Assembly: GCA_020846975.1 (NCBI GenBank)
Contig: JADLCX010000026.1
Location: 34,613-98,612, forward strand
Reading direction: 5' to 3'
DNA: 64,000 nucleotides
Origin: Phycisphaerales bacterium
Lineage (GTDB): Bacteria; Planctomycetota; Phycisphaerae; Phycisphaerales; UBA1924
The notes beneath the pieces are model-generated. The model was not told the origin of the DNA and ran no database searches. It saw only the letters and a list, made by a program, of their open reading frames with translations. Each line of letters begins with the position of its first letter. Within the stretch, counting starts at the first letter, position 1. Of this stretch, positions 25,698 through 34,411 are shown in pieces. The translations under genes and the position numbers were made by a program.

Positions 25698-25952
25698 GGG
25701 TGAGGCTCACTCGATCCGAGATGGATGAGGCCGGGTGAACATTGCGTGCGGCAGCGTGCGAGACGCTGAGAACCGACGCGGCCACGAAGGGCGAGGGTGA
25801 TGCGTGCACACTACCCCATCCTGCCCCGGAACACAAGCGTACGAAAGCCGGTGCACGAGCATCCGCGGAACAGTAAGCATCCCACCACCAATGGGTTACG
25901 AACTCTCCGCGAACACGGCGCGGCGCGGTCACCGCGGGACTAACCTCCACCG

Positions 25953-26984
25953 ATGTTCGGCTCGCACCTCTCGATCTCCGGTTCGATGCTCAACGCCCTC
26001 GACGAGGCCGTTGGGCTCGGGCTCGATACGGTCCAGCTCTTCACCAAGAACCAGCAGCAGTGGAAGGCCAAGCCCTTGGACCCTGGGCTCGTGCGGGACT
26101 GGAACGCCCGCATCGCGGAACTTGGCTGGAAGGATCGAACGGTTTCGCACGCGTCGTACCTCATCAACCTTGCGAGCCCGGATGACGAGTTGTGGCGGAA
26201 ATCGATCGACCTGATGACGGACGAAATTGAGCGATGCGAGTCGCTGGGGATCCCGTTCCTGGTCCATCACCCCGGCGCGTTCACAACCTCGGACCGCGAG
26301 AGTGGATTGAAGCGCATCGCCGCGGCGTACCGCGAACTGTTCGAGCGGACCGTGGGCTTCCACACCATCTCGTGTCTTGAAAACACCGTGGGCGGAGGAT
26401 CGACGCTCGGTCGCGAGTTTGAGGAACTCGCAGCCCTGCGCGGGATGATCGCCGAGGCGACCGGGCAGCCGATGCGGGTCGGGTTCTGCTTCGATACGTG
26501 CCACGCTCACTCGGGCGGGTACGACCTGTCCAGCCCGGTGACCGCCGCGGCGGTGTTCGAGCAGTGGGACCGCGTGGTCGGGCTGGAGCATCTGCGTGTG
26601 CTGCACATGAACGACTCCAAGACGCCCTTCAACTCTCACCGCGACCGGCACGAGCACATCGGGCTGGGGTCCATCGGCGTCAGGGGGTTCGCGGCTGTGC
26701 TGGGTGTGCGGGGGGGGGGCGGGTCGGCGTTCGCCGGCGTTCCCAAGATCATGGAGACACCCAAGGGCAAAGATGCCAACGGAGTGCCGTGGGACACGAT
26801 CAACCTCGGGACGCTTCGAGAATGCCTGTCGGGTGCCACGGTGAAAGCGCCGAAGACCGAACCCGCCCGCAAGCCCGTGCGTACCACCGCGGCCGCGCCG
26901 AAGAAGGGCGGGCCGAGGAAGAAGAAGCGCAAACCCGCCGGCAAGACCAAGTCCGCCAAGCGAGCGATACGGCGCAAGGCCTAG
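25953..26984 (+). CDS. nfo: Deoxyribonuclease IV (endonuclease IV, AP endonuclease)
   Basis: A zinc-dependent AP endonuclease for base excision repair. 343 residues: GSHLSISGSMLNALDEAV at the start, QLFTKNQQQWKAK, HASYLINLASPD, LVHHPGAFT, CLENTVGGGS, GFCFDTCHAHSGGYDL, LHMNDSKTPFNSHRDRHEHI and KIMETPKG match the family's metal ligands. Two oddities are visible. A lysine/arginine-rich tail of about 60 residues (after ECLSGATVKAP) is beyond the usual 280-300-residue enzyme and may bind DNA. A run of ten G residues at 26710-26719 encodes Gly residues in a surface loop. It starts about 255 nt from the divergent hutU start. Confidence 0.94.
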   Translation: MFGSHLSISGSMLNALDEAVGLGLDTVQLFTKNQQQWKAKPLDPGLVRDWNARIAELGWKDRTVSHASYLINLASPDDELWRKSIDLMTDEIERCESLGIPFLVHHPGAFTTSDRESGLKRIAAAYRELFERTVGFHTISCLENTVGGGSTLGREFEELAALRGMIAEATGQPMRVGFCFDTCHAHSGGYDLSSPVTAAAVFEQWDRVVGLEHLRVLHMNDSKTPFNSHRDRHEHIGLGSIGVRGFAAVLGVRGGGGSAFAGVPKIMETPKGKDANGVPWDTINLGTLRECLSGATVKAPKTEPARKPVRTTAAAPKKGGPRKKKRKPAGKTKSAKRAIRRKA

Positions 26985-27129
26985 CGATCCAATGGCCGTG
27001 CCCCATCGCGGGAACCGGGGCGTGCAGGTTTCGCCGCGCTCGGCTATCCTCAGCACCCAAACACCCCCCGCCGCTGCCCCATCCTCCCCCACTTCCCCAC
27101 CTGCCTGCGACCTGTCCCGGAAGCCTGTC

Positions 27130-28185
27130 ATGCTGACCGTTTCGACCTCCGCCCGCGCCTTCCGACAACTTGTAGCTGGAGTTGCGGCGGGGGCGGTGTT
27201 GGCTTCGGTGATGCTGGCTGGGTGCAACAAGGGGGGGAGCGCCAAGCCCGCTGAACCCGCGACGACGGCGGAGTCGTCCACGTCCGGGCCGACGCGGCTG
27301 ACCGAAGCCCTCACCCACATCGCCACGGCCGAGGATGCCGTGCGGGCCAACGACAAGGAAAAGGCCCTGATCGAGTTCCAGCGGGCGATCGAGATCAACC
27401 CGAACCTGACGACCGCCTACATGGGGATGGCGGACATCTACCGGATGGACCGGGACTACGAGAAGGCCGAACTTCGCTACGCCCAGGCAGCCCGCGTCGA
27501 GCCGAAGAACTTCGATGCCCAGTTCTACCACGGGCTGATGCTGCACCTGCTCGAGCGCGTGACCGAGGCGATCCAGTCGTACCTGCGGGCGCTCACGATC
27601 CGCCCGGACGATTTCCAGGCCAACCTCAACCTGGCCACCGCGTACTACCAGATCGAGGAGAACGCGCAGGCGCTGTCCTACGCGCGCAAGGCCGTGGCCC
27701 TCGACAAGGATGACGGTTCGGCTCGGCTGAACCTTGGCGCGATCTACGCCGCGCTCGGTCGCCATCAGGATGCGGTCAACGAGTACCAGCAGGCGGCGGA
27801 GCTCATGCCGCTGACCGGCGAACTCCTGCTCAACCTCGCCGAGAGCCTGGCCAACCTGTCCCGCTTCGACGAGATGGCCAACGCGCTCGAACAGGCCGCC
27901 AAGACGCACCCCTCCGCGGCGGTGTTCGAGCGGCTGGGCTTTGCCCGCTTCCGGCTCAAGGACTACGCGGCCGCGAGCACGAACTTCCAGAAGTCGCTGG
28001 ACATTGATGCGGACTATTTTCCCGCGCTGAACGGGCTGGGTGTGAGCACGCTCAACGACTGGATCGGCGGCGACCGGCAGGACGGCTCGCTGAAGGAGCG
28101 CGGTGTGGCGATGCTGCGGCGATCGCTGCAACTCGAGCCGGACCAGCCGCAGATCCGCGAGATCGTCACGCGGTACGGACGGTAA
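27130..28185 (+). CDS. TPR-repeat lipoprotein
   Basis: 351 residues with a lipoprotein signal: MLTVSTSARAFRQLVAG, a hydrophobic stretch VAAGAVLASVM and lipobox LAGC (Cys about 35). After an Ala/Thr/Ser linker there are about eight TPR units, such as AEDAVRANDKEKALIEFQRA, AYMGMADIYRMDRDYEKAEL, FYHGLMLHLLERVTEAIQSY, ANLNLATAYYQIEENAQAL and ALNGLGVSTLND. Such proteins scaffold envelope complexes; no partner is evident. queF follows after 12 nt, probably co-transcribed but not obviously related in function. Confidence 0.87.
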   Translation: MLTVSTSARAFRQLVAGVAAGAVLASVMLAGCNKGGSAKPAEPATTAESSTSGPTRLTEALTHIATAEDAVRANDKEKALIEFQRAIEINPNLTTAYMGMADIYRMDRDYEKAELRYAQAARVEPKNFDAQFYHGLMLHLLERVTEAIQSYLRALTIRPDDFQANLNLATAYYQIEENAQALSYARKAVALDKDDGSARLNLGAIYAALGRHQDAVNEYQQAAELMPLTGELLLNLAESLANLSRFDEMANALEQAAKTHPSAAVFERLGFARFRLKDYAAASTNFQKSLDIDADYFPALNGLGVSTLNDWIGGDRQDGSLKERGVAMLRRSLQLEPDQPQIREIVTRYGR

Positions 28186-28197
28186 CGAGGAGAGCCC

Positions 28198-28590
28198 ATG
28201 CCCGACATCACGCTCCTCGAAACCTTCGCGACGCCGACGAGTACCCCGTTCGTCATCGAGCACACGTCCGATGAGTTCACTTCTCTGTGCCCCAAGACCG
28301 GCCACCCGGACTTCGGGTCGATCACGCTGCGGTACGGCCCCGCGCCGGCGAACACCGACGCCGGGAAGCACGGGTGCGTGGAGCTCAAGTCGCTCAAGCT
28401 GTATTACCAGAGTTTCCGCAACGAGGGCATTTTTTACGAGGCGGTGACCAACCGCATCCGCGATGACCTGGTATCGCTGCTCCGCCCCGCGTGGCTCCAG
28501 ATCGTGGCCGATTGGAGAGGCCGCGGCGGGATTCGCTCGACCATCCGCGCCGATCACGGCGCTGTGCCGGGTCATTGGCTCGGCCGGTAG
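28198..28590 (+). CDS. queF: NADPH-dependent 7-cyano-7-deazaguanine reductase
   Basis: Reduces preQ0 to preQ1 in queuosine synthesis, the only known nitrile-to-amine reduction of its kind. The short 130-residue form (unimodular T-fold, as in Bacillus) is seen: SLCPKTGHPDFG holds the catalytic Cys that forms the thioimide, ELKSLKLYYQSFRNEGIFYE is the QueF motif binding NADPH, and the C-terminus has ADWRGRGGIRSTI. The ATG at 28198 has GAGGAG about 5 nt upstream. queA, a later step of the same pathway, lies at 49159 in this window. Confidence 0.95.
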   Translation: MPDITLLETFATPTSTPFVIEHTSDEFTSLCPKTGHPDFGSITLRYGPAPANTDAGKHGCVELKSLKLYYQSFRNEGIFYEAVTNRIRDDLVSLLRPAWLQIVADWRGRGGIRSTIRADHGAVPGHWLGR

Positions 28591-28598
28591 CGGACCGA

Positions 28599-29060
28599 TC
28601 AGGCTTTGGGAGCGCGGGAGTCGAGGACGATCGTGACCGGGCCGTCGTTGATGATGGTCACCACCATGTGGGCACGGAAGACGCCGCACTCGACCTTCGG
28701 GTGCAGCGCCCGGGCAGCCCCGACCAGCAGGGCGAACTCTTCCTCCGCTCGCGGCGGCTTCATGGCCCGGTCGAAGCCCGGCCTCCGCCCGCGTGAGGCA
28801 TCGCCGGCGACGGTGAAGTTGGGCACGACAAGCAGCGTGCCGCCGCAATCGATGGCCGAACGGTTCATCTTCCCTTGCGCATCCTGAAAAACGCGGAGGT
28901 TGACCAGTTTGTCGGCCATCCACGAGCGATCGTCGGCGGTGTCGGTCTCTTCGAGGCCGATCAGCGCGACCAAGCCGCCGCTATCCACGGGGACAGCGCC
29001 GCGGATGATGCCATCCACTTCAACGCTCGCGCCACGGACGCGCTGCACGACCGCCTTCAT
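28599..29060 (-). CDS. dtd: D-aminoacyl-tRNA deacylase
   Basis: Hydrolyses the ester bond of D-amino acids (and Gly on wrong tRNAs) attached to tRNA, a proofreading step. 153 residues starting MKAVVQRVRGASVEV. It has GLVALIGLEETD, ADKLVNLRVFQDAQGKMN and the NDGPVTIVLDSR segment holding the Gly-cisPro motif. One motif differs: the usual SQFTL reads PNFTV (in LLVVPNFTVAGD), followed by RGRRPGFDRAMKP. It is convergent with queF (8-nt gap) and 6 nt downstream of rpsG on the same strand. Confidence 0.92.
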   Translation of the reverse strand: MKAVVQRVRGASVEVDGIIRGAVPVDSGGLVALIGLEETDTADDRSWMADKLVNLRVFQDAQGKMNRSAIDCGGTLLVVPNFTVAGDASRGRRPGFDRAMKPPRAEEEFALLVGAARALHPKVECGVFRAHMVVTIINDGPVTIVLDSRAPKA

Positions 29061-29066
29061 GCCGGA

Positions 29067-29561
29067 TCACCGTGCGTAGTGCGCGAAGGCCTTGTTGGCC
29101 TCGGCCATGCGGTGGATCTGATCGCGGACGGTCATCGCCTTGCCCTCGCCCTTGGCGGCGGCGTAGAGCTCGTCGGCGAGGCGGCTGGCCATCGGGCGGC
29201 CCTTCTCGCCGCGGGCTGAATCGATGATCCAGCGGAAGCTGAGCGACTGCTGGCGGTTGCGGTTCACGGGCATGGGGACCTGGTAGTTGGCGCCGCCGAC
29301 CCGCTTGGAGCGGACCTCGACAAACGGCTTGACGTTCTCGATCGCGCGGGTGAAGACCTCGATGGCCTGCTTGGGGGCCTCGGGGGCGGTTTCCTTGCCG
29401 AGCTTCTGCTGGATGATCTCCATCGCGTCGTAGACGACGCGCTGGGCGACGGCCTTCTTGCCGTCGGACATCACGCAGTTGATGAACTTCGCCAGGACCT
29501 TGTCGTTGAAACGCGGGTCGGGGCGGAGCTGGGATTCGGAGGCGGTGATACGTCCGGCCAT
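29067..29561 (-). CDS. rpsG: 30S ribosomal protein S7
   Basis: S7 nucleates assembly of the 30S head and contacts the decoding region. The 164-residue protein has PDPRFNDKVLAKFINCVMSDGKK, AMEIIQQKL, VEVRSKRVGGANYQVPMPV, RWIIDSARGEKGRPMASRLADEL and the C-terminal ANKAFAHYAR. The start is placed at 29561 because AAGGAG lies about 8 nt upstream and the family starts here; the frame stays open for 22 more codons without resemblance. rpsL is upstream (195-nt gap). dtd follows where fusA often stands in other bacteria, so the str operon order is broken. Confidence 0.96.
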   Translation of the reverse strand: MAGRITASESQLRPDPRFNDKVLAKFINCVMSDGKKAVAQRVVYDAMEIIQQKLGKETAPEAPKQAIEVFTRAIENVKPFVEVRSKRVGGANYQVPMPVNRNRQQSLSFRWIIDSARGEKGRPMASRLADELYAAAKGEGKAMTVRDQIHRMAEANKAFAHYAR

Positions 29562-29756
29562 GGGCGATACTCCTTGGGGCTCATCGACGGGCGGCCCGCC
29601 TGTACGAGGCGGGCGCGGCTCCGTCACCTGTTCACCGAAGCACGCCGGCCGGGCGTGCCCCGATTACTTGCCTGAAGGCCGCGCCACGACGGCGGCGGCC
29701 GATGTCGATTCGGCAGAAATGAAACCTGGCGTTTCCGCGCCACGTCTCACGGGGGA

Positions 29757-30131
<375 letters not shown>

Positions 30132-30200
30132 GGGTGGCTGGGATGGGGACTGGTCGAAGTTGGGCGGGAAGTGTAGACGCCCCGTTGCCAAAGGCAAGAA

Positions 30201-30659
30201 CTACTGGGCGGGAGGCGTTTGGGGAGGCTCCTTGCCGCTTTGTTCGGGTCGCACGCAGCTGTCAAGGGCTGGCGGCCGCAGGACCATCCCCCCGCACTCG
30301 GGGCATTGCAAGGGCTTCGAGGCGTTCGGATCGGTCCACCCCGGCAGACCGCGCAGGTCGTAGCGGCACCGCGGGCAGCACCCCTCGACCGCCACGCGGC
30401 GATCCGCAAGCGAGCGGCGGCGGAGGAAGGCCGCGATGATCGCGAAGGGGCCGGCGATGGCGACCACCGCGAGGATGATCGTGAAGACCCGAACGGCGGA
30501 TTCGGAGAGGGCGCCGGAGTTGCGCATGACCATCAGCCCGCCGAGCAGGAAGACCCAGATCACCACCACGACCTGGACGATGAGCAGCCGGAACAGGGGG
30601 CTGGGTGCGCCGGGGGAGGAAGAGGGGGCGGATGGGGGCGTCGGATGATCCGTGGCCAT
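30201..30659 (-). CDS. Small membrane protein with C-terminal zinc ribbon
   Basis: 152 residues. A Pro/Ser-rich start is followed by two hydrophobic helices (LLIVQVVVVIWVFLLGGLMV about residues 25-44, and IILAVVAIAGPFAIIAAFL). After a basic patch comes the ribbon CPRCRYDLRGLPG ... LQCPECGGM. The tail is proline-rich. It is the longest-spaced member of the window's zinc-ribbon family. It sits 69 nt upstream of rpsL on the same strand, with the 21-bp repeat array in its own upstream region. Function unknown. Confidence 0.72.
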   Translation of the reverse strand: MATDHPTPPSAPSSSPGAPSPLFRLLIVQVVVVIWVFLLGGLMVMRNSGALSESAVRVFTIILAVVAIAGPFAIIAAFLRRRSLADRRVAVEGCCPRCRYDLRGLPGWTDPNASKPLQCPECGGMVLRPPALDSCVRPEQSGKEPPQTPPAQ

Positions 30660-30727
30660 GAAAACGGGGCTGCGTGGTCAGAATCGGGGTTGAGGCGGGG
30701 TCACGCGTGGCTGAAAGGGAACCGGCG

Positions 30728-30916
30728 AGCCTTGGGAAACAGTTCTTGAGGCCTCAGAAACCAATTCTTAGGCCTGAGAATTGATTCCCTAGGCCTACGA
30801 ACCGAGTTCTCAGGCCTGGGAAATGATTCCTGAGCCCTAAAGAAGAGTTCCTGAGGCCTCAGAATTGAATTCTGAGGCCTGAGGAATCCATTCTGAGCCT
30901 TGAGGAACTCCTCTTT
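30728..30916. repeat. Nine tandem 21-bp repeats built from palindromes
   Basis: Units begin at 30728, 30749, 30770, 30791, 30812, 30833, 30854, 30875 and 30896. The approximate consensus is AGGCCTGAGAATTGATTCCTG minus one base of drift per unit. Each unit contains two dyads: the hexamer AGGCCT (extended to CTGAGGCCTCAG at 30851-30862) and an AATTC-type palindrome (CAGAATTGAATTCTG at 30860-30874). On the minus strand the array is open in one frame, from about 31012 to 30701, and would encode a heptapeptide repeat (ILRPQEL, FLRPQNS, FPRPENS). Whether it is translated is unknown. Confidence 0.88.
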
Positions 30917-31064
30917 CGCGCTGGTGGAAGGGTATGGCCACCTGTCCGAGGGGAATGCCGGAGTTCGGCTTTCCCCCCGCTTCCTGGTGACGGAAAACCG
31001 GACGGATAACACCCCGCACGGCGGCTGCGGTCAGGCTTGCCACGCTCGGATCAGCGCTGCGCTG

Positions 31065-31100
31065 CCCCCCCCTCCCCCCCCCCCTCCCCCCTCCCCCCCC
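31065..31100. repeat. Poly-C tract (8-11-6-8), G-quadruplex motif on minus strand
   Basis: Four runs of C (8, 11, 6 and 8) are separated by single T residues, ending 4 nt before the stop codon of the LpoB-like gene (31105). On the transcribed minus-strand RNA this is G8-A-G6-A-G11-A-G8, a textbook G-quadruplex sequence at the 3' end of the message. Confidence 0.8.
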
Positions 31101-31104
31101 GCGT

Positions 31105-31719
31105 TCACTTCTCCGTGCTGACCTTCTTCACATCGACCGAGCCGATCCACACCTTCTCGTTGGTCTCGATGTCGGTGAGGTCGAGGTTGACCTGGTAGTA
31201 CTTGACCACGGTGCGTCCGTTGAGGCTGCGCTCCTGCACATCGTTGATGTCGCCCAGCAGCATCAGGTCGGCGCCGAGTTCGTTCTTCATGATCTTGCGC
31301 GTGGCCTCGCTGTTCCACTCCTGGCCTTGCAGGCGTTCATCGCGCAGCTCGCCCCGCTCGTTGCGGGCGCTGACGACTCGGACCTTGCCGCTGTTGAGCA
31401 TCTCGCGCTCGAAGTTGCGGGTGAACAGGTTCTGGTTGATGTAGTCCTGGGTCTTGTTGGCGACGGGCCCGATGATGATGATCGGTCGCTGGCCGTTGTG
31501 CTCCTGGATCCAGCGGTCCATCCAGCCGCGGAAGGTGGCATCGTTGACCATGCCCTGCCAGACCTGGCGGGCATCCTCATCGTCGAAGCGGTAATCGACA
31601 TCGACGACTGTCTCGGGCGGGACGCGATCGACATCGCGGTGCGTGGGGCCGCAGGAGACAAGCGACGACAGGACGGTCAGGAGGGTGGCGGGCAGGACGA
31701 CTCGGTGTGCGGTGTTCAT
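31105..31719 (-). CDS. LpoB-like penicillin-binding-protein activator lipoprotein
   Basis: 204 residues with a lipoprotein signal (MNTAHRVVLPATLLTVLSSL, lipobox VSCG, Cys about 23). The body matches the LpoB fold: PIIIIGPVANKTQDYINQN, FEREMLNSGKVRVVSARN, LGADLMLLGDINDVQER and VKYYQVNLDLTDIETNEKVW. In E. coli LpoB reaches through the wall from the outer membrane to activate PBP1B. The upstream neighbour on the same strand is a COG3014-type lipoprotein, the usual partner of such genes. The ATG has AAGGAT at about 8 nt. G/C homopolymer tracts lie on both sides of the gene. Confidence 0.84.
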   Translation of the reverse strand: MNTAHRVVLPATLLTVLSSLVSCGPTHRDVDRVPPETVVDVDYRFDDEDARQVWQGMVNDATFRGWMDRWIQEHNGQRPIIIIGPVANKTQDYINQNLFTRNFEREMLNSGKVRVVSARNERGELRDERLQGQEWNSEATRKIMKNELGADLMLLGDINDVQERSLNGRTVVKYYQVNLDLTDIETNEKVWIGSVDVKKVSTEK

Positions 31720-31771
31720 GGGCAATCCTTGGTGGGGTTGGCGTTTGGCGTGATCGGGATCGGAAGCCGCC

Positions 31772-31796
31772 GGGGGGGGGGGGGTGGGGCGGGGGG
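31772..31796. repeat. Poly-G tract (13-4-6) between the COG3014 and LpoB-like genes
   Basis: G13-T-G4-C-G6 on the plus strand, directly abutting the stop codon (31797) of the COG3014-type gene and 53 nt upstream of the LpoB-like start. The G13 run is long enough for slipped-strand length change. Confidence 0.8.
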
Positions 31797-33188
31797 TTAT
31801 CGCCAGAAGTGCTCGACAACGGTGCTGAGGCGGCGATCGGGTGAGACGGTGATGGCGGTTGCTGGAGATGTGTACAGGAGCCCGCCGGAATCCGAGAGGT
31901 ACTCGACCTTGACGGTGTGCTCGCCGGGCGGGAGATCGAGCAGGCCGACGTGGGCCTGGCCGGGCAGGAAGGTCCAGCACCTCAGGTCGGCCCTCTCGGT
32001 CTGCGAGACGAACAACAGACCGCCGATGATGCCGGCGAGTTCGATCGCGGTCCTGGCGTCATGGCTGCCCGCGCCCTTGCGCGCGGCCTCGGTGCCCACG
32101 GCCACGGCCGCGGCCTTGAGGGAACTGCGGATGAAGGCGCGGGTGTAGATCAGCGGGAGTTGGCGACGGTGGTTTTCGGTGGCGACGGATCGCATATCCT
32201 CGATGAACGCGAGTTCCTGTGTCGCGGTGGCGCCGTCGTCGATCAGCACGCGGGCACGCGCGGCCTCGGCCGAGCCGCCGCGCAGTTCGGGAAGTTCAAA
32301 GTAGACCGTGTAGGTGTAGATGGGGATCGGGCCGAATCGCACCGGCTCCTTCGTCGGTCCTCGGCCCGAGAGAGCGACGATGAGCGTGTTGACTCTGCCG
32401 GGGCGCAGATCGGAGAGGGAGGCAAAGTCCCCGGCTCGCACCGGGCCGATCAAGCCCCGCTGGGCGTCGATGTCGGTCATCAGTCGCCGCGCGGCCACGC
32501 TCTGGCCGCCGGGGTCGCCGGTCATCATGAATGTCACCGCGGTGAGGAAGACGCCCAGCGTGCTCTCGACGAACTCACCATCGGGGTTGGCGTAGCGCTG
32601 ACCGAGTGAAGGCGGGGAGAAACCGGCGATCAAATCCTCGCCCTTCTTGTCGGCCTCGTTTACCGAGCGGAGGTAGCGGTCTCGCAGCACATCGGCCTTG
32701 CCGGCCATCCTCCTGGCCTCGACCGTGGCCCCCCCGTCGAGGTTCCCCTGCTCCAACTGGGCGAGAAGTTTCAGCACGTTGACATACTGCTCTTCGTAGG
32801 GCTCGCCGTAGTAGGGCGCCGCCGTGTCGTTGAGCAGCCACTTGGCGATCTCGTCACCGGCCGTGGGCTCGCGCCGGACTTCCATGAAATCCTCGGCCTT
32901 CTCAAGCTCGGTGATGGTGCGGGCCGGGTCGTGCTGCGCCAGCGCGACCGACCCGCGATCGAGCCAAAGCAGCAGACGGTTCTTGTCGCCGTAGAGCGCG
33001 CGGCCGTCGGGTGAATCCATGAGCGCCGCGGCCTCATCGAAGCGACCCTCGGCATGGAGGGTCTCGAGGGTCTTGCGGTGGGTGAGGAACGGGTCGGTGC
33101 ATCCCGAGGCCGAGAGAGCGGCCGCGGCGAGCAGCCACCAGAAGGGGCCGCCTCGCCGATTCAACCTCCGTGTGCACGAACCCCACAT
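31797..33188 (-). CDS. COG3014-type lipoprotein with TPR-like N-terminus
   Basis: 463 residues from ATG 33188. The N-terminus is MWGSCTRRLNRRGGPFWWLL, then AAAALSASGC, a lipobox with Cys about 30. The N-terminal half is alpha-helical and TPR-like (AALMDSPDGRALYGDKNRLLLWLDRGSVAL; ARTITELEKAEDFME). The C-terminal half is beta-rich (GPIPIYTYTVYFELPEL; GEHTVKVEYLSDSGGLLYTS). The pairing with an LpoB-like gene 77 nt downstream is the arrangement I recall for COG3014 proteins, supporting a joint role in peptidoglycan synthesis control or outer-membrane assembly. The longer open frame upstream is a low-complexity shadow. Confidence 0.8.
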   Translation of the reverse strand: MWGSCTRRLNRRGGPFWWLLAAAALSASGCTDPFLTHRKTLETLHAEGRFDEAAALMDSPDGRALYGDKNRLLLWLDRGSVALAQHDPARTITELEKAEDFMEVRREPTAGDEIAKWLLNDTAAPYYGEPYEEQYVNVLKLLAQLEQGNLDGGATVEARRMAGKADVLRDRYLRSVNEADKKGEDLIAGFSPPSLGQRYANPDGEFVESTLGVFLTAVTFMMTGDPGGQSVAARRLMTDIDAQRGLIGPVRAGDFASLSDLRPGRVNTLIVALSGRGPTKEPVRFGPIPIYTYTVYFELPELRGGSAEAARARVLIDDGATATQELAFIEDMRSVATENHRRQLPLIYTRAFIRSSLKAAAVAVGTEAARKGAGSHDARTAIELAGIIGGLLFVSQTERADLRCWTFLPGQAHVGLLDLPPGEHTVKVEYLSDSGGLLYTSPATAITVSPDRRLSTVVEHFWR

Positions 33189-33331
33189 GCTCGAACGCAA
33201 CTCCTGTCCTTGCTCCTCCCTCCCCTCCCCCCCACGCTTCCCTTCCGCTCGGCCCAACTTCCCGCGCGAAGACACCAAGTATAGTGTGTCCTAACCCGAC
33301 GGTTGCACGAGCCGGGGCTACCGTGCTCCCC

Positions 33332-33673
33332 ATGCCCAGCCCCCGCACCTCGTTGACCATCCGAGCATTCCAGGAGTTGATCCGCGAACGGTACTACGCG
33401 ACCGATTCGGCGCGGGGTGGTGCGGGAACATTCCTGCTGTTCATGGAGGAGGTCGGCGAGTTGGCCACGGCCATCCACGACAACCGGCCGGTGGGACCGC
33501 CGCCCGCGCACAAGCGAAACCCGCCGACAGCCGAGGAGCGAGCCAACCTCGAAGAGGAGTTTGCGGATGTGCTTGCGTGGCTGATGACGCTGGCGAACAT
33601 CCACGGCGTGGACTTCGAGGCCGCGCTCCGAAAGTACACGGATGAGGGACGTGTGGAGGGGATCAAGGAGTAG
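33332..33673 (+). CDS. MazG-like nucleotide pyrophosphohydrolase
   Basis: 113 residues, the size of a single MazG/all-alpha NTP-PPase domain. The metal-binding pattern is visible as FMEEVGELATAI and LEEEFADVLAWLMTLANI (ExxE...ExxD). Members hydrolyse non-canonical or excess NTPs to NMP and PPi. The ATG at 33332 begins where homology starts (TIRAFQELIRERYY); the upstream open frame overlaps the divergent COG3014 gene and is not supported. It is convergent with the gene at 33683 (9-nt gap). Confidence 0.85.
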   Translation: MPSPRTSLTIRAFQELIRERYYATDSARGGAGTFLLFMEEVGELATAIHDNRPVGPPPAHKRNPPTAEERANLEEEFADVLAWLMTLANIHGVDFEAALRKYTDEGRVEGIKE

Positions 33674-33682
33674 CACGCCGGA

Positions 33683-34411
33683 TCAAGTCGGCGGCGGCTG
33701 ATCCGGCTCGGCAGCCCCTGCCTCGGCCGCGCCCGCGCGCCGCTCTCGCTTGTGCTTGTGGTGCGCCTTGGGCGTGACGTGGAAGGTCGCCTCGCACCTG
33801 CCCACACGCTTCTCGCGTTCGCCCGTCTTGCCCGGGGCGATCTTGGTGATGCCCTGGTAGATATCGAGATCGATCGTGATGTTGAACTCGCCGCCGTGCC
33901 CGAGCAGTTCCTGGATGTTCTCGCGCGGCCTGATCCGGTAGACGGCCGGGCCGAGGCACGGCCGCAGGAAGGTGTACGAGAGGTTCTTGCACACCACCGT
34001 GTAGTCGCCGCCCGCGATCCCGAACACGTACATGCCGCCGGCGATCTCGCTGTTGCCCAGGAGGGCCGCGCCGGCCATGGCGTTGTACCAGTTGCGGTTG
34101 AAGCGGCGGAAGGGCAGGACCGCGGTGAAGGTCTGCGGGTCAACACGCTTCATCTTGATCCCGCTGCGGAAGGCGAAGGGCAGCCAGATGAGCGAGCAGA
34201 CGCGGTGCCAGAAGTTGTTCTTGGTGCTCAGCTTGGAGATGTAGGCCTCGATGCGCTCGACCAACGTGCGCTTGCGGGCCGGCGGACGGCCGGTGACGGG
34301 GCGCGCCGGGCCGGGCGGGGCCGCGAGCGCCGACCCATCGCGTCCGGCGGATGGCGGGGCATCGCCGCCGGTCGTGGGCGCATCCGAGGATTGAACGGTC
34401 GAAGTGGTCAC
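33683..34411 (-). CDS. Conserved protein, possible hotdog-fold (DUF4442/PaaI-like) protein
   Basis: 242 residues. The first 50 are Ala/Pro/Gly-rich and likely disordered. The core runs from WHRVCSLIWLPFAFRSGIKM through VDPQTFTAVLPFRRFNRNWYNAMAGAALLGNSEIAGGMYVF to EFNITIDLDIYQGITKIAPG. The RNWYNAMAGAALLGNSEIAGG helix resembles the hotdog alpha-helix of thioesterase-like DUF4442 proteins, with no unambiguous catalytic Asp/Glu visible. The last 30 residues are Lys/Arg/Ala-rich. Assignment to the hotdog superfamily is tentative; no activity is assigned. It lies downstream of the MBL gene on the same strand (80-nt gap). Confidence 0.62.
   Translation of the reverse strand: MTTSTVQSSDAPTTGGDAPPSAGRDGSALAAPPGPARPVTGRPPARKRTLVERIEAYISKLSTKNNFWHRVCSLIWLPFAFRSGIKMKRVDPQTFTAVLPFRRFNRNWYNAMAGAALLGNSEIAGGMYVFGIAGGDYTVVCKNLSYTFLRPCLGPAVYRIRPRENIQELLGHGGEFNITIDLDIYQGITKIAPGKTGEREKRVGRCEATFHVTPKAHHKHKRERRAGAAEAGAAEPDQPPPT

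Noticed and set aside
30728..30916. CRISPR array at the 21-bp repeats
   Set aside because: Repeats are head-to-tail without spacers, and no cas genes are present.
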